Shown: positions 1-11,945 of the stretch, in pieces
Layout of the letters: every line of letters starts with the position of its first letter
How positions within the stretch are numbered: the first letter of the stretch is position 1
Assembly: GCF_910596095.1 (NCBI RefSeq)
Contig: NC_056538.1
Coordinates: 7,868,001-7,932,000 of the forward strand
DNA: 64,000 nt
DNA from: Thunnus maccoyii
Taxonomy: Eukaryota > Chordata > Actinopteri > Scombriformes > Scombridae
Reading direction: 5' to 3'
The notes under the pieces: model-generated
The model's database searches: none
Seen by the model: the letters and a program-made list of their open reading frames with translations, nothing else
Told to the model about the DNA's origin: nothing
Program-made: the position numbers and the translations under genes

Positions 1-2826
1 GACATGAAACAAACAAAGATGTGCGGGAGAGAAGAGCTCCCCTCGGACTGAAGAGGGGCAAGGATTTATAGTCGGGAAGCAGGTGCTTCCAACTAGAATG
101 ATCAGCGCTTCACCTTCTACTGTTTGCTGCATATACTGTCACATTAATTTAAGTTGGTTGCAGAGTTTCTCCTCAGTGTCTTTCTCAATGGACAGCCCTG
201 GCTCTACAGAATCCAGTCTGGGAGAAGGTCTCATTATACAGGCTCATCTCTCCTGTCTTTTCCCTTTCTCCCTTTTCTGACTGTTGTGACAGAGAACTTT
301 TCTTTCAACTTTAATCTCATGTTCAACATTAAATTATTACATCTGTATCAAATAAACATATTTTCTTGATTGGCATTTATTTCATCAACTTATTTTTTTC
401 TTATTTAAAATCCCACCTTCAGTAATGAAAATAGCACAAGAGAGTTCATTACTGATGATCAACTCACGTTCTTCTCTGTACTTGAATCAGCCGCAGTCTA
501 AAGTTTAGTCATTGGGTGGTCACTGCCGGGAGGCAGGCTGGAAAGTTTTCAGCTGGTTTTCTTTTCAAATGGCTCTACTGAATATAAAAGCTGCATGGTT
601 GACAATTTAACTACTGTTTCTTTTTTTAATACTGCAATAAATGTGGTTAAATGTGGTTAATCATATTATTAATTAAGTAAATAGATAAGAACAGCAGTCA
701 GTTCAGTCAAACTGGACCATGGGGTGGTCACTCCAGGGAGGCAGACTGGAAAGTTTTTCCTCAGTGGCTGTTTGTATGAGCCAGTCCCAGGCCTTAAAGA
801 ATCCAGTTTAGCACACCTACTGATCGCACCTTTCAACACCATGGACAGCGCCTCAGCAGATCAAAAGTTATGTTTTGTCTCCCATAATCCACCAAGGTTC
901 ACCAGCTTAACAAATCAAGGTACAAATCCCTTTGTGGCCTATAAATAACTTTATACATCCAGCAATGTAGAGCTGAGTTAATTTTGCTCTAAAACACACA
1001 CACAGGTTTCCTGTTTAGTTTAAATCATGACTCCAGAGTGACCCAAACATAATTTGTCTAAGAATTTAATTCTCTCTAACCTGCATATACATCTCCAGGG
1101 CCAACAGAGACTTTCTGTTGGTTAAGGTCATCACTCGGTGAGCCTGCATGGAAAATATGACCCTCATTACATTGTAATGTTAAAGTCTCCCTCCACTCAA
1201 AAATGTGTTTGGCTTATTGTCACCAGTTGGATGTTTGAGCTTCACTGTGCAAAATGATGTATGTGCAGAGTGACACCAGAAGACTGTTTTCACATTCACT
1301 TGCTGAAAGTGGAAAGTTTCTCTGTGCTCACTGAAAATCTGAGTTTAAGATGTCTACCTACAAGCAGGATTTGTGACATCACAACTAGTTTGGAGCCAGT
1401 CGTGGTCCAATATTCAACTTACACAAGTGTGATGTGGAAACTTGAAGCCTGCAGTGCAAAAACATTGAGACTGGACTTTACAGTGAAGAAGGAGACATCT
1501 TGAGTCCAGCAGTTAACTTTAAATCTAAAATATTTGCATATTCATTGATTCATGAATTTTTGTAATGGGAGAAGTAGATGTCATTTTAAGGATTTTATGG
1601 GAATAACTAAACTTTTAAATTTGTGAGCTGAGTCACTGATGAGCTCACCATGCCTTACACAACTACAATAGCATATGTTTCTAGGAAACTTCTTTAAAAT
1701 GAAGAAATTTGACTTTCTGCATGGAAACATGTTTTCTATCTATGTACATGGAGAACTAACAGTATCCCAGACGTACTAATGCAAAGACAGGGGGCGCCAT
1801 CATCAAACTAAAAAATATAAATTCTCCCTTTTGGTTTCTAATTGTTTTGTCAAAGATGAACACTGATGTTTTCACACCACATATGTTTAACAAAGGCATT
1901 AAAACGTGTTTGAAGTGCTGACTCTGAATATCCTGGTCTGGGTACAGTCATATATACAGTACAACTCCTTTCAAAGTAACTATTGGCAACAACCATCTTT
2001 TCACAGGAGGTGCAGGAGAGAAAACATTTGCTTGAATGTCATTTGAATAAAGATTTAAATTAATAAAAATAAAATACTAAGCAGTGAACAAGAGGCAGGA
2101 ATATAAAGTATCACAGCCGAACACGCTTACCAGCAGATCTGCACATCCGCCACAATCTGTTCTTTGCGGGGAAATGAATGGCTTTGCAGCAAGTTCAGCA
2201 ATGCCCCTCTTGATGTGATCTCAGAACAAAGCCACTTCATCAGGGCGGTCCAGGTCCTGAACAACACGTGATGGTACTGTGAGGACAATGTTGTCAAACT
2301 CCAGCTCTGCCCAGGGTGAAGGAGCTGTACGTAGCAATGACCAATCATCAGCTGTTGTCACATCTGAAAAAACAAAAGGAAGCTTTGAATTATTATTGAC
2401 TAATAACTTTGTAAAATGCACCATGGTATGTCCTTATGTGAAAAACTAACTAACTTTAAATCATCATCAAACTCCAGTAATCAGATGGTTATGGCCGGTT
2501 ATGTAGACTGAGATGCAAAACTGTAAGTTTGCACTCCAGCAACTTCAGCCAAGAGTGACCCAGAGATTAAACAGTGACGTTATTCTTCTAGTGGTTTATA
2601 CAATCCTGAGAGCCTTCAGCACTCAGCATCATCAGTTGGAGAAGATGCTGATTTATTTGCCTAAAAATACTAGTTTTATCCTCAGGCTTTTAGTATATAT
2701 ATCATGTATAATGATATATATGAATATTTATATGTAAGGTTTTTTTTATATGGCAATATAGATACTAGACCAGAAACTTAGTTGCCAAACAGCAAACAGG
2801 TCTATGACCAACTGATACAAATGATG

Positions 2827-3366
2827 TGTGTGAGGGTTGGCCAAGCAGCCCAGCACAAAAATGAGGTGTTGCAGTCCAAGTGAATTTTATTCGCCATCAG
2901 TGGAGTCCCGCGCAGATATTCACAGTGGACATAAATATCTGGCCAAAGTGGAAAGAAATGAAAAAACAAAAATAACTAACTAACCAAAAACAACCATTGG
3001 CCATAGGAGAATACACACACAAAAAACTGCGGACTGAAGCTGTGTCTGTCTCTGCATGACCAGAAGCCTCGAGTCACCCCAGACTTCTCCCTTTTATACA
3101 CCTACTCAAGAGAACAATATCAATTATCTCTTACAAAACACTAACAAGGACAGCAGTGTTAAATAACAATAGACTGTCAAATAGAAATTCATTTAAGTTG
3201 ACTCTAAAGCATGTTTTTCTTTTAAAAGAGTAATTTAACAGTCAAATCCCCCAAAAGAGGCAAAATACCCCTCCCACTCTACCGCACTTAGTCTCTTCCC
3301 CTGGAAACCCCTCTACTTAACCAGGTGGACTGCACAAGCTTGAGTTTGCCAGTCCCTGGTCTGACA
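2827..3366 (-). mobile_element. Solo-LTR-like element, unit 1
   Basis: On the minus strand this segment starts TGTCAGACC and ends CACACA. It has a TATAAAAGG box at about 3098-3088 and an AATAAAA signal at about 2891-2885, spaced as expected for an LTR. It lies between the exon 8 and exon 7 remnants. No clear target duplication and no internal genes were seen. Confidence 0.55.
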
Positions 3367-3575
3367 GAGGAAGAGAAAGCACAGCGGAGAAAACAGGTGA
3401 AGCATAATTTAAAATCAATAAACTGAGTATTTATAACACAACTACAATGTGTCTTCTTTTTTACCACAACGTTTTAAATGTGTGCATTGTACAAGTCAAT
3501 GTTAGCAAACACCGACATACTAAGTAAACAATCTGTTGGATAAAAATCTCTGACTAACAACAAAATTGAGAGGAG

Positions 3576-3576
<1 letters not shown>

Positions 3577-3606
<30 letters not shown>
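3577..3606. repeat. GT microsatellite (also 10802-10831 and 18027-18056)
   Basis: Simple TG run about 30 bp long beside the exon 7 remnant. A shorter run is at about 22477-22490 in unit 4. Confidence 0.9.
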
Positions 3607-3607
<1 letters not shown>

Positions 3608-4003
3608 TATACACGCCTTACTTTAGGGCACAGGGCTTCCCTGTGACAATATGCATTAAATTCTCTACACAGTGTTTTGTGAAGTATGAGCAAGGAGTCT
3701 GACACACACACTGACCAGACTAATATGGTGCGAGTACAGCCCCTTCCACTGTGATCTCCACCCCCTCCACCTATGTTCTGGATCAGATCAGGTAGATGAA
3801 TCCTCCCCACAAGTTCAACACCTGTATCTTCTCTGTGGTAACAAGAAACTGCTCAACGACACGTGGGGCTCTCAGGACCTTTGCAGCCCTTAAAGAGTCT
3901 GTCTGACAACCTATCTGGACCTGAGGAAGACGATTGTGTTACTGTTTTGAAAACTTGTATGAAAATCGATTGAGCAGTGTTGTGATGTGTGACTATATAT
4001 GAG

Positions 4004-5177
4004 TCAGTGGATCCAGGATGGCAAGATACACTGATGAATGGAGGAAATCACAAATAAAATAAATTAATTTTTAGTGCAATAATAAGTACCCCAAAAGAAA
4101 CAAACAAAAGAACAATCACTTCACAACACACACATCTCAGGTGACACAAAGGCCAATTTAAAAAGATGGGTCTTAAATTGCTTTTTAAAGGCTTCTATAG
4201 AGACTGCAGGCTGTATGTGTAAAGGAAGAGAGTTCATAGTGTTGGAGCCGCTATTGTAAAGGCACGATCACCTTTAGTTTTCAGCCGAGAGTGAAGGACA
4301 GTCAGTGGGTCCTTGTCAGAAGACCTAAATGACCTACTGGCAATATAAGGATGGAGAAAATCACAAATGTACTCAGGTGCCTGTCCATGCAAGGCTCTAT
4401 ACGTGTTAACAGGAACCTTAAAATGAATCCTAAACCAGATGGGAAGCCAATATAAAGAACTTAAAATGGGAGTGACGAGAGTCATTCTGCTGGACCTGGT
4501 TAACAGCCTTGCAGCAGCAATCTGGACCATTTGTAGACGATTCAGAGATGAATTGCTGAGACAGGTGAAAATGGAATTATAATAGTCCAGCCGGGAAGAT
4601 ACGAAAGCGTGAGTAATCATCTCAAGCTCCAGTTGTGATATGACAGACCTGAATTTTGCAATACGATTGCAGCATAAGAGACATCAGGTATTATAAAAGC
4701 CAGTTCTCTCTAACTCTCTATTTAGAAATAGAGGAACTAGAAAAAGGAAATTAAGTGTGTGAAACTGGATTATCTTGAAAAAACACATCCACAACATCGT
4801 CATGTACGTTTCTTATCACAGTTCCTTTTCTGAGTAAATGAGGCTGCACCTTATTCTAAAAAACATTTACTCTTTCATTGCTTTGCTTCTTGCTCGTAGT
4901 TGGCTTTACTGAAATGCGTATAAAGGCTCAGCATCCAAGGTCCTCATCAAATACATTATATTTACCTTCATTAAAGCTGTATTCCACTTATTTTACACAT
5001 TATGACCAGCTCATTCATGCAGAGTGCAACTCAGTTGTATACTGTCCTCTAGCTCTGGAGCTAAACCCCTGATGATTACCAGGGTTATCTCTACTTGGAT
5101 CAGTGGATCCAGGATGGCAAGATACACTGATGAATGGAGGAAATCACAAATAAAATAAATTAATTTTTCGTGCAATA
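4004..5177. repeat. 79-bp direct repeats flanking a 1.0 kb insertion, unit 1
   Basis: A 79-bp sequence occurs at 4004-4082 and again at 5100-5177, nearly unchanged, with the L2 fragment and unassigned sequence between. Unit 4 has a single copy (22891-22968) and no insertion. Units 2 and 3 have the same pair. Confidence 0.85.
4083..4720 (-). mobile_element. L2/CR1-type LINE, 3' part of ORF2, unit 1
   Basis: The minus-strand frame from about 4670 to 4234 encodes a typical fish L2-like C-terminal region, with SRLDYYNS, AAARLLTR, SLYWLPI, YRALHGQAP and RLKTKGDR in order. It ends in a stop at APTL. The 3' end near 4083-4230 is repeated at about 5440-5590. It is broken and has no full reverse transcriptase. 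Confidence 0.8.
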
Positions 5178-5284
5178 TTAACAGTTTTTTTTTACAATTT
5201 GTTTTAGAAATAAATAACTTTGCTAACATATTAATTAATTGATTACTATATAATAAAAACAGGAACAAAAAAAAGTATGTACAG

Positions 5285-5600
5285 TAATAATAATAATAAG
5301 TTTATTTAGTATAGCACCTTTCACAGAAATAAAATTCACAAAGTGGCTCACAAGAATAAAAGTTAAAAATATGACCATGAAACATACAAACAATAGAAAC
5401 ATATGCCACAAGTTAAAGTTAATATAAAAACAAACACAGGCAACAGGGTACCCCAAAAGAAACAAACAAAAGAACAATCACTTCACAACACACACATCTC
5501 AGGTGACACAAAGGCCAATTTAAAAAGATGGGTCTTAAATTGCTTTTTAAAGGCTTCTATAGAGACTGCAGGCCGTATGTGTAAAGGAAGAGAGGAAGTG
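5285..5600 (-). mobile_element. L2-type LINE 3' tail, unit 1 (also 12510-12825 and 19735-20050)
   Basis: Begins with a TAA/TAATAA run and a 3' end resembling fish L2 tails. About 150 bp (5440-5590) nearly match 4078-4222. Confidence 0.55.
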
Positions 5601-6049
5601 GATTTTAATGTTTTGAGACCCAGAGAGTGAGGATCAATGCTGTACTTTCACTTTTCGGCTTGCTGTATGACTTCAGCAGAAACTGGACTAACATGGGATG
5701 GAAATGGAGACCAGACTCTTCAACATAATAGGCTTTTACATTATCATTAAGATATTCTGTATGTATGTCGGCAATAAGAGATCTTTAATGGATGCAAACA
5801 AATGAACCATTCTGAAAATTCAAAAGTAGAAATTGCAGGCTTTTAACAGAAGCTGCCATGCAGAGTCATAAGGACACAACGATATCTCATTAGTCCTGAA
5901 TCCACAAGTGTCAAGCAAGGAGACACTACTGATAGGCACAATACAGATGACCATTTTCTGTTTCACAGGGTCTGTATAAGAGCTCTAACGAGACTGTGAA
6001 TGACCCTGTTTATTTAGAGGACACTTTAAAGCAGCCAGAGTAGATTATT

Positions 6050-6385
6050 CATTAGATTATTGCAGTTGAAGAAATTTAACCTGCCAAAGTCAGGTGCACT
6101 TCTACACCAGCATGCCTCCTCCATCATCATCTGGTTAGCTGCTGCAACTGCCACAGACAAGAGCAGCATTTCTCCTAGACCTGAATGCCTCCAGGACACT
6201 GAGGCAAGCAGAAAAGATCATGGCCGACCCCTAAAACCCCAGACATAAACTTTTTGAAACACTCCCCTCCAGCAAGAGGCTGAGGTCTGTCGAGACCAAA
6301 ACCTCACGCCAAATGAACAGTTTCTTCCCATCTGCAGCCGGCCTCAACAACAAGGCCCGGGACACAGACTCTACCCCCCTATGAT
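6050..6385 (+). mobile_element. LINE C-terminal tail, unit 1 (also 13275-13610 and 20500-20835)
   Basis: Plus-strand frames, shifted relative to one another, encode HASSIIIWLAAATATDK and then LPSSKRLRSVETKTSRQ followed by NSFFPSAAGLNN. This resembles the conserved end of fish non-LTR retrotransposon ORF2 proteins (the PSGRR..SI.TKTSR..NSFFP pattern). At least one frameshift separates the two parts. Confidence 0.65.
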
Positions 6386-6445
6386 AAGAACTAGGAGTAA
6401 TAAACACAGCAAAATAAAAAGTAAAAAGTCAAGTAAATGGATTTC

Positions 6446-6523
6446 AATCTATATACCTTATATATATTATAAACATTACAATACTTAGGCTATTGTTTAT
6501 AATGTATATCATGTATATAGATT
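6446..6523. repeat. AT-rich imperfect palindrome (also 13671-13748 and 20896-20973)
   Basis: Arms AATCTATATAC and GTATATAGATT enclose inner arms TTATAAACA and TGTTTATAA, a hairpin of about 78 bp. It may be the remains of a small non-autonomous element. Confidence 0.5.
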
Positions 6524-7381
6524 GACAGGCATGAAGGCAATAAAAACATCTAATGACTGGTACACACGCCTGCACTCTATTCTCATGAAAAACATTTCCT
6601 GGCAGTTATGACTCACCTTTCTTTTAATTATGACTTCACATCAAGTCTTTTGACACTTACAAGGAATTTGACTCACTCTCAACACGCCAAAACACAGTGC
6701 AGAGGACAAATTTACATGTTGATACAGATACAGGCACACTGTACAGTACATGCAGTCTGTATCCAGTCCTCATCAGATTTCAGTTTCAAGTCAAGTCTAT
6801 TAGCAGGTTTTTTTCCCAAAGTAAAGGGCTCAAGTTCAGGTTCATTCAAGTGATAAATGTTGTCACTTCTTTTTTGCGTGGCATAAAATTACAGATGATG
6901 TACATAGCAGTAAGATCTACAGAACAGTTTCTTTACAGAAACCACAACAACAACTGTAACATACAAGAAACTTCTGCTCGTTTGGCTGCTACTGCAGTCT
7001 AGTAGCCCAGTAATGTTGCACTAGGAAGTACAACTGGCTCCAAAGCCATGACAAGACAGAGAGAGACGCAGGTTGATGGCAAATAATTAATTTATTTTAA
7101 TGAAGAGCATAACAATTAACTCAAAATGAAAAAAAATACAGTGACATGTGATAATCAGTAAAGTCAGTGGTGAGATTGTGTGTATGGACGGGTGAGCTAT
7201 GTGGTGTTAGATGATGATGTTGGATGACATGAAACAAACAAAGATGTGCGGGAGAGAAGAGCTCCCCTCGGACTGAAGAGGGGCAAGGATTTATAGTCGG
7301 GAAGCAGGTGCTTCCAACTAGAATGATCAGCGCTTCACCTTCTACTGTTTGCTGCATATACTGTCACATTAATTTAAGTTG

Positions 7382-10300
7382 GTTGCAGAGTTTCTCCTCA
7401 GTGTCTTTCTCAATGGACAGCCCTGGCTCTACAGAATCCAGTCTGGGAGAAGGTCTCATTATACAGGCTCATCTCTCCTGTCTTTTCCCTTTCTCCCTTT
7501 TCTGACTGTTGTGACAGAGAACTTTTCTTTCAACTTTAATCTCATGTTCAACATTAAATTATTACATCTGTATCAAATAAACATATTTTCTTGATTGGCA
7601 TTTATTTCATCAACTTATTTTTTTCTTATTTAAAATCCCACCTTCAGTAATGAAAATAGCACAAGAGAGTTCATTACTGATGATCAACTCACGTTCTTCT
7701 CTGTACTTGAATCAGCCGCAGTCTAAAGTTTAGTCATTGGGTGGTCACTGCCGGGAGGCAGGCTGGAAAGTTTTCAGCTGGTTTTCTTTTCAAATGGCTC
7801 TACTGAATATAAAAGCTGCATGGTTGACAATTTAACTACTGTTTCTTTTTTTAATACTGCAATAAATGTGGTTAAATGTGGTTAATCATATTATTAATTA
7901 AGTAAATAGATAAGAACAGCAGTCAGTTCAGTCAAACTGGACCATGGGGTGGTCACTCCAGGGAGGCAGACTGGAAAGTTTTTCCTCAGTGGCTGTTTGT
8001 ATGAGCCAGTCCCAGGCCTTAAAGAATCCAGTTTAGCACACCTACTGATCGCACCTTTCAACACCATGGACAGCGCCTCAGCAGATCAAAAGTTATGTTT
8101 TGTCTCCCATAATCCACCAAGGTTCACCAGCTTAACAAATCAAGGTACAAATCCCTTTGTGGCCTATAAATAACTTTATACATCCAGCAATGTAGAGCTG
8201 AGTTAATTTTGCTCTAAAACACACACACAGGTTTCCTGTTTAGTTTAAATCATGACTCCAGAGTGACCCAAACATAATTTGTCTAAGAATTTAATTCTCT
8301 CTAACCTGCATATACATCTCCAGGGCCAACAGAGACTTTCTGTTGGTTAAGGTCATCACTCGGTGAGCCTGCATGGAAAATATGACCCTCATTACATTGT
8401 AATGTTAAAGTCTCCCTCCACTCAAAAATGTGTTTGGCTTATTGTCACCAGTTGGATGTTTGAGCTTCACTGTGCAAAATGATGTATGTGCAGAGTGACA
8501 CCAGAAGACTGTTTTCACATTCACTTGCTGAAAGTGGAAAGTTTCTCTGTGCTCACTGAAAATCTGAGTTTAAGATGTCTACCTACAAGCAGGATTTGTG
8601 ACATCACAACTAGTTTGGAGCCAGTCGTGGTCCAATATTCAACTTACACAAGTGTGATGTGGAAACTTGAAGCCTGCAGTGCAAAAACATTGAGACTGGA
8701 CTTTACAGTGAAGAAGGAGACATCTTGAGTCCAGCAGTTAACTTTAAATCTAAAATATTTGCATATTCATTGATTCATGAATTTTTGTAATGGGAGAAGT
8801 AGATGTCATTTTAAGGATTTTATGGGAATAACTAAACTTTTAAATTTGTGAGCTGAGTCACTGATGAGCTCACCATGCCTTACACAACTACAATAGCATA
8901 TGTTTCTAGGAAACTTCTTTAAAATGAAGAAATTTGACTTTCTGCATGGAAACATGTTTTCTATCTATGTACATGGAGAACTAACAGTATCCCAGACGTA
9001 CTAATGCAAAGACAGGGGGCGCCATCATCAAACTAAAAAATATAAATTCTCCCTTTTGGTTTCTAATTGTTTTGTCAAAGATGAACACTGATGTTTTCAC
9101 ACCACATATGTTTAACAAAGGCATTAAAACGTGTTTGAAGTGCTGACTCTGAATATCCTGGTCTGGGTACAGTCATATATACAGTACAACTCCTTTCAAA
9201 GTAACTATTGGCAACAACCATCTTTTCACAGGAGGTGCAGGAGAGAAAACATTTGCTTGAATGTCATTTGAATAAAGATTTAAATTAATAAAAATAAAAT
9301 ACTAAGCAGTGAACAAGAGGCAGGAATATAAAGTATCACAGCCGAACACGCTTACCAGCAGATCTGCACATCCGCCACAATCTGTTCTTTGCGGGGAAAT
9401 GAATGGCTTTGCAGCAAGTTCAGCAATGCCCCTCTTGATGTGATCTCAGAACAAAGCCACTTCATCAGGGCGGTCCAGGTCCTGAACAACACGTGATGGT
9501 ACTGTGAGGACAATGTTGTCAAACTCCAGCTCTGCCCAGGGTGAAGGAGCTGTACGTAGCAATGACCAATCATCAGCTGTTGTCACATCTGAAAAAACAA
9601 AAGGAAGCTTTGAATTATTATTGACTAATAACTTTGTAAAATGCACCATGGTATGTCCTTATGTGAAAAACTAACTAACTTTAAATCATCATCAAACTCC
9701 AGTAATCAGATGGTTATGGCCGGTTATGTAGACTGAGATGCAAAACTGTAAGTTTGCACTCCAGCAACTTCAGCCAAGAGTGACCCAGAGATTAAACAGT
9801 GACGTTATTCTTCTAGTGGTTTATACAATCCTGAGAGCCTTCAGCACTCAGCATCATCAGTTGGAGAAGATGCTGATTTATTTGCCTGCAAATACTAGTT
9901 TTATCCTCAGGCTTTTAGTATATATATCATGTATAATGATATATATGAATATTTATATGTAAGGTTTTTTTTATATGGCAATATAGATACTAGACCAGAA
10001 ACTTAGTTGCCAAACAGCAAACAGGTCTATGACCAACTGATACAAATGATGTGTGTGAGGGTTGGCCAAGCAGCCCAGCACAAAAATGAGGTGTTGCAGT
10101 CCAAGTGAATTTTATTCGCCATCAGTGGAGTCCCGCGCAGATATTCACAGTGGACATAAATATCTGGCCAAAGTGGAAAGAAATGAAAAAACAAAAATAA
10201 CTAACTAACCAAAAACAACCATTGGCCATAGGAGAATACACACACAAAAAACTGCGGACTGAAGCTGTGTCTGTCTCTGCATGACCAGAAGCCTCGAGTC

Positions 10301-10800
10301 ACCCCAGACTTCTCCCTTTTATACACCTACTCAAGAGAACAATATCAATTATCTCTTACAAAACACTAACAAGGACAGCAGTGTTAAATAACAATAGACT
10401 GTCAAATAGAAATTCATTTAAGTTGACTCTAAAGCATGTTTTTCTTTTAAAAGAGTAATTTAACAGTCAAATCCCCCAAAAGAGGCAAAATACCCCTCCC
10501 ACTCTACCGCACTTAGTCTCTTCCCCTGGAAACCCCTCTACTTAACCAGGTGGACTGCACAAGCTTGAGTTTGCCAGTCCCTGGTCTGACAGAGGAAGAG
10601 AAAGCACAGCGGAGAAAACAGGTGAAGCATAATTTAAAATCAATAAACTGAGTATTTATAACACAACTACAATGTGTCTTCTTTTTTACCACAACGTTTT
10701 AAATGTGTGCATTGTACAAGTCAATGTTAGCAAACACCGACATACTAAGTAAACAATCTGTTGGATAAAAATCTCTGACTAACAACAAAATTGAGAGGAG

Positions 10801-10832
<32 letters not shown>

Positions 10833-11150
10833 TATACACGCCTTACTTTAGGGCACAGGGCTTCCCTGTGACAATATGCATTAAATTCTCTACACAGTGT
10901 TTTGTGAAGTATGAGCAAGGAGTCTGACACACACACTGACCAGACTAATATGGTGCGAGTACAGCCCCTTCCACTGTGATCTCCACCCCCTCCACCTATG
11001 TTCTGGATCAGATCAGGTAGATGAATCCTCCCCACAAGTTCAACACCTGTATCTTCTCTGTGGTAACAAGAAACTGCTCAACGACACGTGGGGCTCTCAG
11101 GACCTTTGCAGCCCTTAAAGAGTCTGTCTGACAACCTATCTGGACCTGAG
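7382..11150 (-). pseudogene. Decayed TCAF exons in unit 2
   Basis: Copy of the unit 1 remnants, shifted by 7225 bp, with the same broken exons 11, 10, 8 and 7. Confidence 0.8.
10052..10591 (-). mobile_element. Solo-LTR-like element, unit 2
   Basis: Identical arrangement to the unit 1 copy. Confidence 0.55.
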
Positions 11151-11307
11151 GAAGACGATTGTGTTACTGTTTTGAAAACTTGTATGAAAATCGATTGAGC
11201 AGTGTTGTGATGTGTGACTATATATGAGTCAGTGGATCCAGGATGGCAAGATACACTGATGAATGGAGGAAATCACAAATAAAATAAATTAATTTTTAGT
11301 GCAATAA

Positions 11308-11945
11308 TAAGTACCCCAAAAGAAACAAACAAAAGAACAATCACTTCACAACACACACATCTCAGGTGACACAAAGGCCAATTTAAAAAGATGGGTCTTA
11401 AATTGCTTTTTAAAGGCTTCTATAGAGACTGCAGGCTGTATGTGTAAAGGAAGAGAGTTCATAGTGTTGGAGCCGCTATTGTAAAGGCACGATCACCTTT
11501 AGTTTTCAGCCGAGAGTGAAGGACAGTCAGTGGGTCCTTGTCAGAAGACCTAAATGACCTACTGGCAATATAAGGATGGAGAAAATCACAAATGTACTCA
11601 GGTGCCTGTCCATGCAAGGCTCTATACGTGTTAACAGGAACCTTAAAATGAATCCTAAACCAGATGGGAAGCCAATATAAAGAACTTAAAATGGGAGTGA
11701 CGAGAGTCATTCTGCTGGACCTGGTTAACAGCCTTGCAGCAGCAATCTGGACCATTTGTAGACGATTCAGAGATGAATTGCTGAGACAGGTGAAAATGGA
11801 ATTATAATAGTCCAGCCGGGAAGATACGAAAGCGTGAGTAATCATCTCAAGCTCCAGTTGTGATATGACAGACCTGAATTTTGCAATACGATTGCAGCAT
11901 AAGAGACATCAGGTATTATAAAAGCCAGTTCTCTCTAACTCTCTA
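11308..11945 (-). mobile_element. L2/CR1-type LINE, 3' part of ORF2, unit 2
   Basis: Copy of the unit 1 fragment at +7225 with the same frame and motifs. Confidence 0.8.

Larger units (their letters stand above)
157..3925 (-). pseudogene. Decayed TCAF exons in unit 1
   Basis: Fragments resemble exons of genes B and C in the right order for the minus strand: exon 11 three times (157-265, about 470-560, about 700-850), exon 10 ends (about 1080-1160), exon 8 (about 2127-2370) and exon 7 (about 3700-3925). Stops and indels break every frame. The exon 9 zinc-motif exon was not found. The pieces still show splice-edge sequence such as the exon 7 acceptor side, so this is a genomic duplicate and not a processed copy. 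Confidence 0.8.
1..7225. repeat. Tandem unit 1
   Basis: Contains in order: three fragments of TCAF exon 11, exon 10 ends, a decayed exon 8, a minus-strand solo-LTR-like element, a decayed exon 7, L2 LINE pieces, and a plus-strand LINE C-terminal tail. Only unit 1 has a 49-bp stretch near 6685 that is unrelated to the equal-length stretch of unit 2. The remaining parts (1160-2100, 5640-6040 and 6530-7225) hold nothing I recognise. Confidence 0.9.

Noticed and set aside
3520..3810. 96-codon minus-strand frame with a Thr-His run, three copies
   Set aside because: Runs through the decayed exon 7 in a wrong frame and a GT microsatellite.
4083..5600. L2 frame as a host gene
   Set aside because: The motifs are those of LINE ORF2 C-termini and the copy is truncated and repeated.
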